Shown: piece by piece, positions 45,066 to 54,700 of the stretch
Layout of the letters: the number at the start of each line of letters is the position of its first letter
Numbering within the stretch: the first letter of the stretch is position 1
DNA from: an uncultured Lachnospiraceae bacterium
GTDB lineage: Bacteria > Bacillota > Clostridia > Lachnospirales > Lachnospiraceae
Length of the DNA stretch: 64,000 bases
Direction: 5' to 3'
Assembly: GCA_910588535.1 (NCBI GenBank)
Contig: CAJUOO010000003.1
Span: 62,001-126,000 of the forward strand
The notes under the pieces: model-generated
The model's database searches: none
Seen by the model: only the letters and a program-made list of their open reading frames with translations
What the model was told of the DNA's origin: nothing
Made by a program: the position numbers and the translations under genes

Positions 45066-46310
45066 ATGAAAATTATTTTTTGCTCTATGATGTTTGCAGA
45101 TGCTGATGAAAATATAAGAAAATCAAAAAAACCAAATACTGTATCAGGACATAAATATCAGGAAAACCTGCTAAGAGGATTATTGGATAATGAATGTGAG
45201 GTTACAGTAATCAATACGCCTCGCATTAGAAAATATCCTGATTATAAAAAAATATTGATTAAGGCAGATGCATTTTATTTGGATAAGAATGTGATAGGGA
45301 AAAATATAGGATTTATTAATTTATTTGTTATTAACTATATTACACAATATATCCATATTTGCAGAGAATTAGAAAAAACAATTAAAAAGTTTGAAAAAGA
45401 AAAAGTGGTATTGTTAGTATTTAATAGTTATCTTATACAAAGTCTAGCAATGCTTAAGGTAAAAAGGAAGTATAAGAATATTATTTTATGTGATTCCATT
45501 GGAGATATCCATGGGAAATATGGGATCACAGTTAAAAGAATAGGCATAAAGGGGAAAATTATAACTTGGATAGAAGAATTACAGGATAAGATAGCAGTGA
45601 AGTTTGATGCATTTGTTTTGCATACTAAACCAATGGCGGAGGCATTACATATAACGAATAAGCCGTTTTGTCTTATGGAGTGTCCTTATAAGATTTCATT
45701 TTTAAAAGAAACTATTGAAGATAAGGAGAAAGATAGAAAAATTATTATGTATGCCGGTGCGCTGCAGGAAGATTATGGATTATGGCATTTAATCCATGCG
45801 TTTTCATTAATTTGTGATGATAAGTATTTTCTTCAAATTGCAGGAAGTGGTGATATGGCTGAGGAAATCAAACAGCTTTCAGAAAAGAATGATCGAATTC
45901 AATATCTAGGATTTATTTCTCCAGCAGAAGTAAGTGAGTATCAACAAAGAGCAGATGTTTTGGTAAATCCGCGAACATCTGCGTATGAGTTTGTAAAGTA
46001 CAGTTTTCCAAGTAAAATAATGGAGTATTTGGCATCAGGTATCCCATATGTTGGACATAGACTACCGTGTATTCCTCCAGAGTATGACTTGTATATACAA
46101 TATCCGAAAGATGAAAGTGATGAGGCTTTGATGGAAAAGATAGTGGAGATTTGCGAATTATCGTTGGAGGAACGCAAGGCAATTGGAGAAAAGGCAAGAA
46201 ATTTTATTATTGGAGAGAAAAATCCTAAGGTTATGTGTAAAAAAATAGTACATATGTTGGAAGGGGTGAAAACGTCTTATGAGGATGAAAAGCACTGTAT
46301 TGCAAAATAA
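45066..46310 (+). CDS. GT4-type glycosyltransferase
   Basis: A 414-residue glycosyltransferase with two Rossmann halves: the C-terminal one has IMYAGALQEDYG near residue 228 and the donor-binding segment VNPRTSAYEFVKYSFPSKI followed by EYLASGIPYVG (GT4 E-x7-E type). It has no membrane segment; it would add one sugar to the lipid-linked repeat on the inner face of the membrane. It overlaps the polymerase gene by 32 bp. Linkage unknown. Confidence 0.82.
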   Translation: MKIIFCSMMFADADENIRKSKKPNTVSGHKYQENLLRGLLDNECEVTVINTPRIRKYPDYKKILIKADAFYLDKNVIGKNIGFINLFVINYITQYIHICRELEKTIKKFEKEKVVLLVFNSYLIQSLAMLKVKRKYKNIILCDSIGDIHGKYGITVKRIGIKGKIITWIEELQDKIAVKFDAFVLHTKPMAEALHITNKPFCLMECPYKISFLKETIEDKEKDRKIIMYAGALQEDYGLWHLIHAFSLICDDKYFLQIAGSGDMAEEIKQLSEKNDRIQYLGFISPAEVSEYQQRADVLVNPRTSAYEFVKYSFPSKIMEYLASGIPYVGHRLPCIPPEYDLYIQYPKDESDEALMEKIVEICELSLEERKAIGEKARNFIIGEKNPKVMCKKIVHMLEGVKTSYEDEKHCIAK

Positions 46311-47625
46311 ATCGCTTCCAATTGTTTTAATTGTATTATATTTGTTATTTATTCTTTTGCTATATGAAATAGGACCTTTTGCATGGGTGACAGAGCAGCC
46401 ATTATATTTCTATTTGTTACAGTTTTCTTATATTTTTTTTATTGTGTTAGGATATTATGCAGGAATACATTCAAATTGGACTTGTAGACGTACATGGTTA
46501 GATAGTGATCGGCGGAAACTTTTAAAGATAATAAAACCACTTATTTTTTTTACAATTATAATTTTTTGCATTAATGTCTTTAGAGAATATGGATATACTG
46601 TCTTTGATTTTAGAGGATTGTTAAAAGATATACAAAGTGGAATTCAGGATATGGGAGCGGGCTATCTTAGAAAATATACACAATCGTTAATTGGTGGAAG
46701 CAGGACAATAGGAGGTAATTTTTTCTCTGTATTTAATTATCTGTGGAATTTTGTTGAGTTGAACACAATTTTGCTAGGAATCCTATATTTTAAAAAGTTA
46801 GGTTGGGGTACAAAGATTTTAATTTTATTTGCTTGTTCAGAAATTGTTGTATTTTATATTTCTGTTGGCACGAATATAGGTGTGTTTCGGATTATATTGG
46901 CAGTAATATTGTTTTATATTTTGAATATTTTAAGCAGACAGAGAAAGAAAAAAAGGGAAAAAAGAAATGCAAAGAAAAAGATAGTTGTAATTACATTGAC
47001 AGCGTTGCTAATTATCTTAGTGTATTTTGTAAAAACAATGAGAAGCAGAGGAGGAATACTTTATTGGGATGACAGTTCTTATAATATAGGACAGATTGGA
47101 TTGGATAGAGATTCAATAGTATTCCGGGTTTTTCCAGAAGAATTATATATTCCTATAATTTCTGTAAGTAGCTATTTGACACAGGGTTTGTATGGATTTG
47201 CATTATGTTTAAATATACCATGGACACCAATGTTTGGATTGGGAGGAAGTCTTCAATTTGTGGATTTGTTAAAAAAATATTTTATTGATCTTACACCATA
47301 TACGTATCAGTATAAAATGGAACAATATGGATGGGATAGCAGGATGTACTGGGCGTCTGCATATTCATGGTTTGCAAATGATGTAGGATTGGTAGGGGTT
47401 GTTGTCATAATGTTTATATTGGGATATTTTTTGGCACTGGCATACAGGGATAGTCTTACGACTGATAATCCATTTGCGCGAATTATGGTTTATTATTTTG
47501 CTATTATTTTTTTATTTTTACCATGTAATAATCAGATATTTCAGTCTATTTATACATTTAGCGGTTTTATAACAGCTTTTTTATGTTGGATGTTTTCTAC
47601 CAGATATAAGGTAATAATTAAATGA
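46279..47625 (+). CDS. wzy: O-antigen/capsule polymerase (Wzy)
   Basis: A 448-residue protein with about eleven membrane helices and a large extracytoplasmic loop (residues about 250-345), the topology of Wzy polymerases, which join repeat units outside the membrane. Sequence conservation in this family is very low, so the call rests on topology and place, next to the flippase. A basic cytoplasmic segment (RQRKKKREKRNAKKK) lies near residue 222. Its stop overlaps the ATG of the flippase gene. Confidence 0.75.
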   Translation: MRMKSTVLQNKSLPIVLIVLYLLFILLLYEIGPFAWVTEQPLYFYLLQFSYIFFIVLGYYAGIHSNWTCRRTWLDSDRRKLLKIIKPLIFFTIIIFCINVFREYGYTVFDFRGLLKDIQSGIQDMGAGYLRKYTQSLIGGSRTIGGNFFSVFNYLWNFVELNTILLGILYFKKLGWGTKILILFACSEIVVFYISVGTNIGVFRIILAVILFYILNILSRQRKKKREKRNAKKKIVVITLTALLIILVYFVKTMRSRGGILYWDDSSYNIGQIGLDRDSIVFRVFPEELYIPIISVSSYLTQGLYGFALCLNIPWTPMFGLGGSLQFVDLLKKYFIDLTPYTYQYKMEQYGWDSRMYWASAYSWFANDVGLVGVVVIMFILGYFLALAYRDSLTTDNPFARIMVYYFAIIFLFLPCNNQIFQSIYTFSGFITAFLCWMFSTRYKVIIK

Positions 47626-49148
47626 AAAAAAGTGTGATGAATAAGAGTATCTATAGTATCTATAATGCAGTAACAGCTCTTGGATCGACGTTAGTAAATG
47701 GGTTATTAGGGATCATTACCACTTATTATATAATTTCTGAGTTTGGTTCTGATTTTAATGGTTTAAATTCTACTGCTAACCAAATTATAAATATGTTGTT
47801 AGTGTTAGAGGGAGGATTTACCATGGCTTCCACTGTTGCATTATTTGTACCTTTGGCAGATCAAGATATGTTGATAGTAAATGGAATTCTTCTTGCTACA
47901 AGAAAACAATTTAGAAAAATTGGAAAGATATTTTGTATTCTTGGTTTTTTGGTTTCCTTGATTTATGCATATGCAGTTCGCAGTGATTTGCCTAAGGTAT
48001 TTGTTGCTTGTGTTATTATTATGGCAATTGTTCCGCAGGCAATTAATTTGTATTTTACTTCATCATACCGGGTGCTGCTTCAGGCACAGCAGAAGGAATA
48101 TATTATCAATTTTTTCTCTATGATAACAATAGGTTTAGGACATATAGCAAATATTATAATAATAAGGGGAGGAGGATTAATGTGGCAGATTCGCTTTATT
48201 ACAATGATATTTGCTATAGGAAATAGTATGCTTATATGTTGGTACGTAAAAAAGAAATATTCATATGTAAATTTTCATGTAATGGAAAGAAATGATTTGA
48301 TTGTAGGAGCAGATGATGTATTTGTGCAGAAAGTTACTGGTGTAATTTACAATTCCGCACCTATAGTATTTTTATCATTGTTTCCATCAGGTGGGACGAT
48401 GCTAGCAAGCGTTTATGCAGTATATAATAATATATTTATTATGATTAAAAGTTTGCTTCATGGCGTGATTGATGCGCCGAGAATGGGATTAGGACAGTTG
48501 GTTGTTGAACGGGAGAAAGAGGATGTTTGGAATGTATTCAAACAATATGAATATATTTCTTTTGCAGCAATTTTTGTGATGGTAAGTACAACGTGTGCAC
48601 TGATATTGCCTTTTATTCAATTATATACAAATAGTTTAAATGATATTAATTATTATGAACCAGTGATCGTGATTTTAATGGTATTAATCTGTGCAGTAGA
48701 AATGGTACATATTCCGAGTGGACATTTGATTAATATGGCAGGGAAATTCAGAATTAGCAGAAACTTTCAGATGATAGCATGTATAGTATTGATGATAACT
48801 ATTGTATTGGGTGGTTTCTTTTATGGGATCTATGGTATGCTTGTGGCTATACTGATAACAGCTATTGTACTGGCAGTTTTGGAAATAGGATACATTCATT
48901 ATTATTTTTTTGACAAAAAATTTTTTGAATTATGCAAGATTGGTATGCCATTATGTATTGCAGGATTTTTTGTATGTTTAGTAGAAACATATTTGCCTGT
49001 ACCTATTAATAATTATTTTGACTTTTTTTGTTTTGGAGTGATATTTACTGTAATAAATGGATTGATTTGTATTATAGTAAGTGCAATATTTTATAGAGCT
49101 GTTATATGGGCAGTAGTAAAAAAACTTTTAGATAGCAGAGATGGTTAA
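47622..49148 (+). CDS. wzx: Polysaccharide flippase (Wzx)
   Basis: A 508-residue membrane protein with 12 to 14 helices of the MATE/polysaccharide synthase flippase type. It opens with SIYSIYNAVTALGSTLVN and has the TSSYRVLLQAQQKEYI loop seen in this group of Firmicute flippases. It moves the lipid-linked repeat to the outer face for Wzy. The pairing with a polymerase gene identifies the locus as Wzx/Wzy-dependent. Confidence 0.85.
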   Translation: MKKSVMNKSIYSIYNAVTALGSTLVNGLLGIITTYYIISEFGSDFNGLNSTANQIINMLLVLEGGFTMASTVALFVPLADQDMLIVNGILLATRKQFRKIGKIFCILGFLVSLIYAYAVRSDLPKVFVACVIIMAIVPQAINLYFTSSYRVLLQAQQKEYIINFFSMITIGLGHIANIIIIRGGGLMWQIRFITMIFAIGNSMLICWYVKKKYSYVNFHVMERNDLIVGADDVFVQKVTGVIYNSAPIVFLSLFPSGGTMLASVYAVYNNIFIMIKSLLHGVIDAPRMGLGQLVVEREKEDVWNVFKQYEYISFAAIFVMVSTTCALILPFIQLYTNSLNDINYYEPVIVILMVLICAVEMVHIPSGHLINMAGKFRISRNFQMIACIVLMITIVLGGFFYGIYGMLVAILITAIVLAVLEIGYIHYYFFDKKFFELCKIGMPLCIAGFFVCLVETYLPVPINNYFDFFCFGVIFTVINGLICIIVSAIFYRAVIWAVVKKLLDSRDG

Positions 49149-49168
49149 TAATATAGGGGAGGGCATAT

Positions 49169-50020
49169 ATGAGATTTTTGGTGCTTGGATGTACTGGAAT
49201 GGCTGGTCATATGATCAGTCTTTATTTAAAAGAAAGGGGATATGAGGTTCAAGGATTTGGGCGAAGAGCTTTTGCTTTGATTCCATGTGCTGTGGGCGAT
49301 GCTATGGATAAAGATTTTATTTGTGAGTTAGTTGGCAGAGATAGGTATGATGTGATTATAAATTGTATTGGTATATTAAATCAGTCAGCAGAGGACAATA
49401 AAGCAGAGGCCGCATATTTAAATTCTTATTTTCCACATTTTCTTGCACAGCTTACAGAAAACACAAACACTCAGATTATCCACATGAGTACTGATTGTGT
49501 TTTTTCTGGGCAGAGAGGACAATATATAGAAGATGATGTAAGAGATGGAAAAACCTTTTACGATCGGTCAAAGGCACTTGGCGAGTTAGAGGATAATAGA
49601 AATATTACTTTGAGAAATTCTGTGGTTGGTCCAGATATGAATGTAAAAGGAATAGGGCTTTTTAACTGGTTTATGCAACAGAAAGAGGAAATATGTGGAT
49701 ATACTAGTGCAATATGGACCGGACAGACAACTCTTCAGTTAGCTAAAACTATAGAAGTAGCAGTTTTGGAGAAAGTTCATGGATTATTTCATGCAGTTCC
49801 AGATTATGTTATTTCTAAATATGAGCTATTAAAATTATTTAACCATTATATGAGAAGTGATAGAATTATAATAAAACCGGTAAATACATATATTACGGAT
49901 AAATCCTTAAAACGAACACGCTTTGAATTTAATTATCAAATTCCTGATTATGAGTACATGATAGCTGAGCTTGCTAGGTGGATGGAAGAACATAAAAAGC
50001 TGTATCCACATTATTATTGA
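49169..50020 (+). CDS. RmlD-like SDR reductase
   Basis: A 283-residue protein of the dTDP-4-dehydrorhamnose reductase-like SDR group, with VLGCTGMAGHMISLYL at residue 4, HMSTDCVFSG near residue 106 and catalytic YDRSKALGE near residue 131. It probably reduces a 4-keto nucleotide sugar for the polysaccharide. No rmlABC genes are in the window, so a rhamnose role is uncertain. It starts behind gggaggg and is the last intact gene of the locus. Confidence 0.78.
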   Translation: MRFLVLGCTGMAGHMISLYLKERGYEVQGFGRRAFALIPCAVGDAMDKDFICELVGRDRYDVIINCIGILNQSAEDNKAEAAYLNSYFPHFLAQLTENTNTQIIHMSTDCVFSGQRGQYIEDDVRDGKTFYDRSKALGELEDNRNITLRNSVVGPDMNVKGIGLFNWFMQQKEEICGYTSAIWTGQTTLQLAKTIEVAVLEKVHGLFHAVPDYVISKYELLKLFNHYMRSDRIIIKPVNTYITDKSLKRTRFEFNYQIPDYEYMIAELARWMEEHKKLYPHYY

Positions 50021-50128
50021 GTGGAAAATAGTAATACAACAAGAATTGGTAGAATGAATAAGGAGAATTTATAAAATTTATTATGATAACAGAAAATATG
50101 AGATAAAAAAATTTAGGAGATAACATTT

Positions 50129-50433
50129 ATGGATAGTATAATTTTATATATACTGATTATGTCTGTCAGCTTTTTTTGCGCAGGCATTTTCAGAAAGAGA
50201 TTTGAGGAGAACTTGCCTCTTTCTTTTATTTTATTATGTTGTCGTTATTTATATTTGGATTATTGGATCAGTTAAAATTTGGTGTTTATGGGAGTATTCT
50301 TTTACTGAGCTGTCTGTATATTGCCATAATATATAATTGTCATGCCAGCCATGGAGTTGTTTCAGATGATAAGGTACATATTAAAGAAAATCATGTCTAT
50401 ATTGCAACGGTCTTTGTCCTGTATGTTTTTTAA
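50129..50433 (+). pseudogene. Frameshifted membrane-protein fragment
   Basis: A membrane-protein start (MDSIILYILIMSVSFFCAGI) behind taggaga runs to a stop at about 50,275. From about 50,236 another frame continues the same hydrophobic pattern (SLFIFGLLDQLKFGVYGSIL) to 50,433. A one-base shift therefore broke a gene of which only about 100 residues remain. The complete family could not be identified; large membrane proteins with this kind of opening occur in clostridial glycan loci. Confidence 0.5.
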
Positions 50434-51244
50434 AGTGTGTAATAAAATTACTTGTGTCGAGAAAACCGCACAATTCTGAGATCTCTGCAACTGTCTTATT
50501 GGTGGAGTGAAGATATTTTTTTGACATGTTTATTCTGTAGTTGGTAAGATATTGATATGGCGTAATGCCCATTATTCTTCGAAAAAGACGAATAAAATGA
50601 TATTTGGATATAGGGATGTCTTGTGTCATATCTTCAATGGTTATCTGTCTTGCGTAATTATTTTCTATAAAATCCAATACAATCCTAATATCATTATTAG
50701 ATGTTTTTAAGTCGGATATACATTCCAATGCCGAAGAACAGATGATATTTATAAGATAATGAAGCTTTGACGAAATATCAATATGATCTGTGATATTATA
50801 ATTGTTTGTTTTACTAATAAGATCTTTTATGTTGTACTCAAATTTATAGGATTGATTTATGTGCACAGGGCAAATGGTGTCGGTGGGATACAGGATATGA
50901 AACATTGTTTTTGCAGAAATTCCGTCAAAATGAATCCACAAAAATTCCCATTCATCTGATAGTGAATAGTATTTATGAGGAGAATGACAATCAATAAGGA
51001 TGGCATCCTCTTGTTGCAGCAACAATTCTGTATGGCCAGTTTGTAAAAATCCCTGTCCGTGTATAGTATATAGAATTAAAAAACTGTCATGTGTCTCCCT
51101 TTGGACTTTATAATCTTTTTCAGCAATAAAATACCCTGCCTCTGTGATATAAAAAGGTAATGTCTTGGCAAGTTCAGTAGGCGTTGCTGTTATCCAGACG
51201 GAAGTATCTAAAATTTTTTCCTTGTATTTTCCCATAGTGCTCAC
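50381..51244 (-). CDS. AraC-family transcriptional regulator
   Basis: A 287-residue one-component regulator: an N-terminal cupin-like ligand-binding part (residues 1-170, with HGQGFLQTGHTELLLQQEDAILID and SPHKYYSL) and a C-terminal AraC double helix-turn-helix (about 185-285, with QDIPISKYHFIRLFRRIMG and AEISELCGFLDTSNF). It is divergent from the DUF5107 gene and two direct repeats lie in the space between. It probably senses a sugar and activates that gene. It runs convergently into the broken membrane-protein gene. Confidence 0.88.
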   Translation of the reverse strand: MSTMGKYKEKILDTSVWITATPTELAKTLPFYITEAGYFIAEKDYKVQRETHDSFLILYTIHGQGFLQTGHTELLLQQEDAILIDCHSPHKYYSLSDEWEFLWIHFDGISAKTMFHILYPTDTICPVHINQSYKFEYNIKDLISKTNNYNITDHIDISSKLHYLINIICSSALECISDLKTSNNDIRIVLDFIENNYARQITIEDMTQDIPISKYHFIRLFRRIMGITPYQYLTNYRINMSKKYLHSTNKTVAEISELCGFLDTSNFITHFKKHTGQRPLQYRHDFL

Positions 51245-51276
51245 CTCATCGGAAGTCTATCATAATTCAGTTGCTA

Positions 51277-51311
51277 TTTCAAGCAATAATTTCATATTTT
51301 CAAGCAATAAT
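51277..51311 (+). promoter_or_regulatory. AraC-type operator: two direct repeats 21 bp apart
   Basis: TTTCAAGCAATAAT occurs at 51,277-51,290 and again, identical, at 51,298-51,311. The 21-bp period puts both on one DNA face, the usual arrangement for an AraC-family dimer. The second copy ends 27 bp before the TATACT element at 51,339, just upstream of the -35 position. Confidence 0.7.
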
Positions 51312-51338
51312 ACTTAATTTATTTTATAAAATTTGCGT

Positions 51339-51344
51339 TATACT
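51339..51344 (+). promoter_or_regulatory. -10 element of the DUF5107 gene
   Basis: TATACT at 51,339 with no good -35 at the usual distance, as expected for an activator-dependent promoter. Transcription would start near 51,351, so the tandem hairpin units form a 5' leader of nearly 400 nt. Confidence 0.5.
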
Positions 51345-51720
51345 AGTGTGAGAAGAACTTCTAATCATTCGCAGCAAGAGCTGCTTCATGAAGAAGTTCT
51401 AAGTCTCACACAAGAGAATGCCAGAAATGCGGCATTCTCTACATAGGTTTAAGATTGCGCAAAGCGGAGTTGGTTAGTGTGAGAAGAACTTCTAATCATT
51501 CGCAGCAAGAGCTGCTTCATGAAGAAGTTCTAAGTCTCACACAAGAGAATGCCAGAAATGCGGCATTCTCTACATAGGTTTAAGATTGCGCAAAGCGGAG
51601 TTGGTTAGTGTGAGAAGAACTTCTAATCATTCGCAGCAAGAGCTGCTTCATGAAGAAGTTCTAAGTCTTACACTGGAGAATACCTGAAATGTAGTATTCT
51701 CTGTATAGATTTGAGGTTAG
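51344..51720 (+). repeat. Three tandem 131-bp units, each with two hairpins
   Basis: Units start at 51,344, 51,475 and 51,606. The first two are virtually identical; the third diverges in its second half. In each unit, hairpin 1 pairs GTGTGAGA and AGAACTTCT with AGAAGTTCT and TCTCACAC (17 bp with a 3-nt bulge), and hairpin 2 pairs AGAGAATGCC with GGCATTCTCT around an 8-nt loop. In unit 3 a G-C pair of hairpin 2 is replaced by A-U (51,682 and 51,695) and a G-C of hairpin 1 by G-U, so the pairing is kept. This speaks for a structured RNA rather than a DNA site. The units are followed by the ribosome site of the DUF5107 gene. Confidence 0.85.
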
Positions 51721-51748
51721 TAGGAAAGATGTTTGGGAGGATAGAAGA

Positions 51749-54700
51749 ATGGGCGAAGTAATTTTAAGACAAGAGAAGGTGACAATCCCTACATATGATA
51801 TTTTTGAGTATGATAAGAATCCTATGTTTTTGGAGAAGCGTGTGTATCAGGGATCTTCGGGACGTGTGTATCCACATCCTGTTTGTGAGGGTGTTTTTGA
51901 TGTGAAAAGAGACAAGGAATATAACGCAATTTTCCTTGAAAATGATTATATACTTGTTATGATACTACCAGAAATAGGCGGAAGAATACAGCGCCTGTAT
52001 GATAAGACGAATGGTTATGACGCAGTATATTATAACGAAGTGATAAAGCCTGCGCTTGTTGGCTTGGCAGGACCGTGGGTAAGCGGTGGAATTGAATTTA
52101 ATTGGCCACAGCATCACAGACCATCCACCTTTGATCCGACGGATTATACTATAGAGAAACATGCAAATGGCTCTGTGACAGTGTGGGTAGGTGAGACGGA
52201 GAGAATGTTTCACACAAAGGGGATGGCAGGATTTACTGTCTATCCCGATAGGGCGTACCTTGAGATAAAAGGGCAGCTATATAATCCAACAGACAGACCG
52301 CAGACATTTTTGTGGTGGGCGAATCCTGCTGTTGCGGTAAATGATAACACACAGTCTATTTTTCCGCCGGATGTCCATGCGGTGATGGACCATGGCAAGC
52401 GTGCCGTGTCAAAATTTCCGATTGCGGACGGAGAATATTATAAAGTAAATTATGCACCGGGCACAGATATTTCTCGATACAAAAATATTCCTGTTCCGAC
52501 TTCCTATATGGCGTATCACAGCGATTTCAATTATATTGGCAATTATGATTATCAGAAGCAGGCGGGGCTTCTTCATATTGCCGATCATCATATCTCGCCC
52601 GGAAAAAAACAGTGGACTTGGGGAAATGGAGACTTTGGAAGAGCGTGGGACAGAAATTTGACAGATGAAAATGGTCCATATATTGAGCTTATGACGGGGA
52701 TATTTACCGATAATCAGCCAGATTTTACATTTTTAAAACCATATGAGGAAAAGACGTTTGTACAATATTTTATGCCGTACAAAGCAGTGGGAAGGATATC
52801 CAACGCGTCAACGGACGTAATTGTAAATATGACTATTGGCTCCAATTTCATCGATCTGATATGTTACACACCATCGGGAATCCATGCGGATTTTGAGATC
52901 ACAGCGGACGGAGAAAGAATATATGTAGGTACGTTGGATTTAGAAACGGCAAAGGTTTATAAGACAAGGGTTCATGCTGATACTATAGATAAGACAATTG
53001 TGTGTGTGATCAAGAAAGAAGGAAAGGAAATATTGTCTTGTGCTCCTGTAAAAGCGAGTGAGCCAGTGCCATCACCGGCGGAGGAAATCCCTGAACCAGA
53101 AAAATTAGAGACCACGGAAAAGTTATTTTTGGCAGCAGTACATTTGGAGCAGTACCGCCACGCTACATATTCACCTGAACCATATTATTTGGAGGGTTTA
53201 AGGCGTGATAGGTCAGATATTCGTTTGAATAATGGGTATGGAAAGTATCTTTATAATCAGGGTCGATATAGAGAGAGCATCCAGTATTTTCATGCTGCCA
53301 TACAATCCTCAACATGGAAAAATCCGAATCCATATGATTGTGAACCATATTATAATCTTGGTCTTGCTTTAAAGATGATAGGAGATGTACAGAGAGCATA
53401 TGATGCGTTTTACAAAGCTGTGTGGGACGGAAATATGCAGGCGCAGGCATTTTATCAGCTTGCATGTATATCTGCGGCGGCCGGTGAATATAAGCAGGCT
53501 CTTGAATTTGTCGAAAAATCATTGGTGAAAGGACTTCATAATTTAAAAGCGAGGACTGTAAAAACGGCACTTTTGCGGCTGACAGGAAGAAAGGACGAGG
53601 CGATTTCCTTTGCGAGGGAGACGAGAAGGATAGATGCGCTTGATCATGCCTGCCGCTATGAGCTTTATAAACTTACAGGAAATGGTCTTGATGAAATGCA
53701 GGCTGTTATGAGGGATGAGAACTTTAATTATATTGAGCTTGCTCTTTTATATATGGAAGCTGGATGGTATGGAGAAGCGGATACCATTCTTTCTCTTGCC
53801 CCGAAGGATAATGAGCCTATGCTTCATTATTATAGATATGCATGTACAGGTGATAGAGCAGAGCTTGAAAAAGCAGAGAGCGCAAATAGCCTATACTGTT
53901 TTCCAAATCGTCTGGAGGATATTGCGGTTCTTGAAAATGCGATCAATCATGGCGGGGAATATGCAAGATATTATCTGGGCTGCCTATTCTATGATAAGGG
54001 CAGATGGATGGAGAGTGTATCATTATGGGAAGGCTGTGCCAATAAGATAAATCTCCCGACGGTGTACAGAAATTTATCTCTTGCCTATTACAATAAAATG
54101 AAGGATGCAGATAGGGCGAGAGAGGCTATGGAGAAAGCATTTTTGATGGATAAAACGGATGCGCGAGTATTCTTTGAGCTTGACAGTCTTTATAAAATAA
54201 TGAATGTGTCATTAACAGAGCGTCTTGACAATATGAATGTAAATGCAGATCTGTTGGAGAAAAGAGACAATTTATATACAGAATATATAACTCTTTTAAA
54301 TTTGAATGGTGAGTATGAAAATGCATATAATCGTATTATGAACCATAACTTTCACCCATGGGAGGGCGGAGAAGGCAAAATATCCTCTCAATATAGAATT
54401 GCTCTTATCCACATGGCAAAAGCAAGTGAGAAAGAAAAGGCGATCGAGCTTTTGGAGAAAGCATTGATGTATCCCGATAATCTTGGAGAAGGAAAATTGA
54501 TAGGTAATCTTGACAACGATATTTATTATATGCTTAGTTCCCTGTATGAGGACAAGAAGAAAGCAGAGCAGGCATATAAACTGGCCGCAAGGGGTGAGTT
54601 TACAGTTACTTCTGCCATGTACTATAATGATCAGCCACCTGAGATGATGTATTATGCAGCAAAAGCTATAGAGAAGCTTGGAGATAGTAAGACGGCAGGT

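Noticed and set aside
51344..51720. The three tandem units as a CRISPR array
   Set aside because: The whole 131-bp unit is repeated, including what would be spacers, the units differ by drift only, and no cas genes are present.
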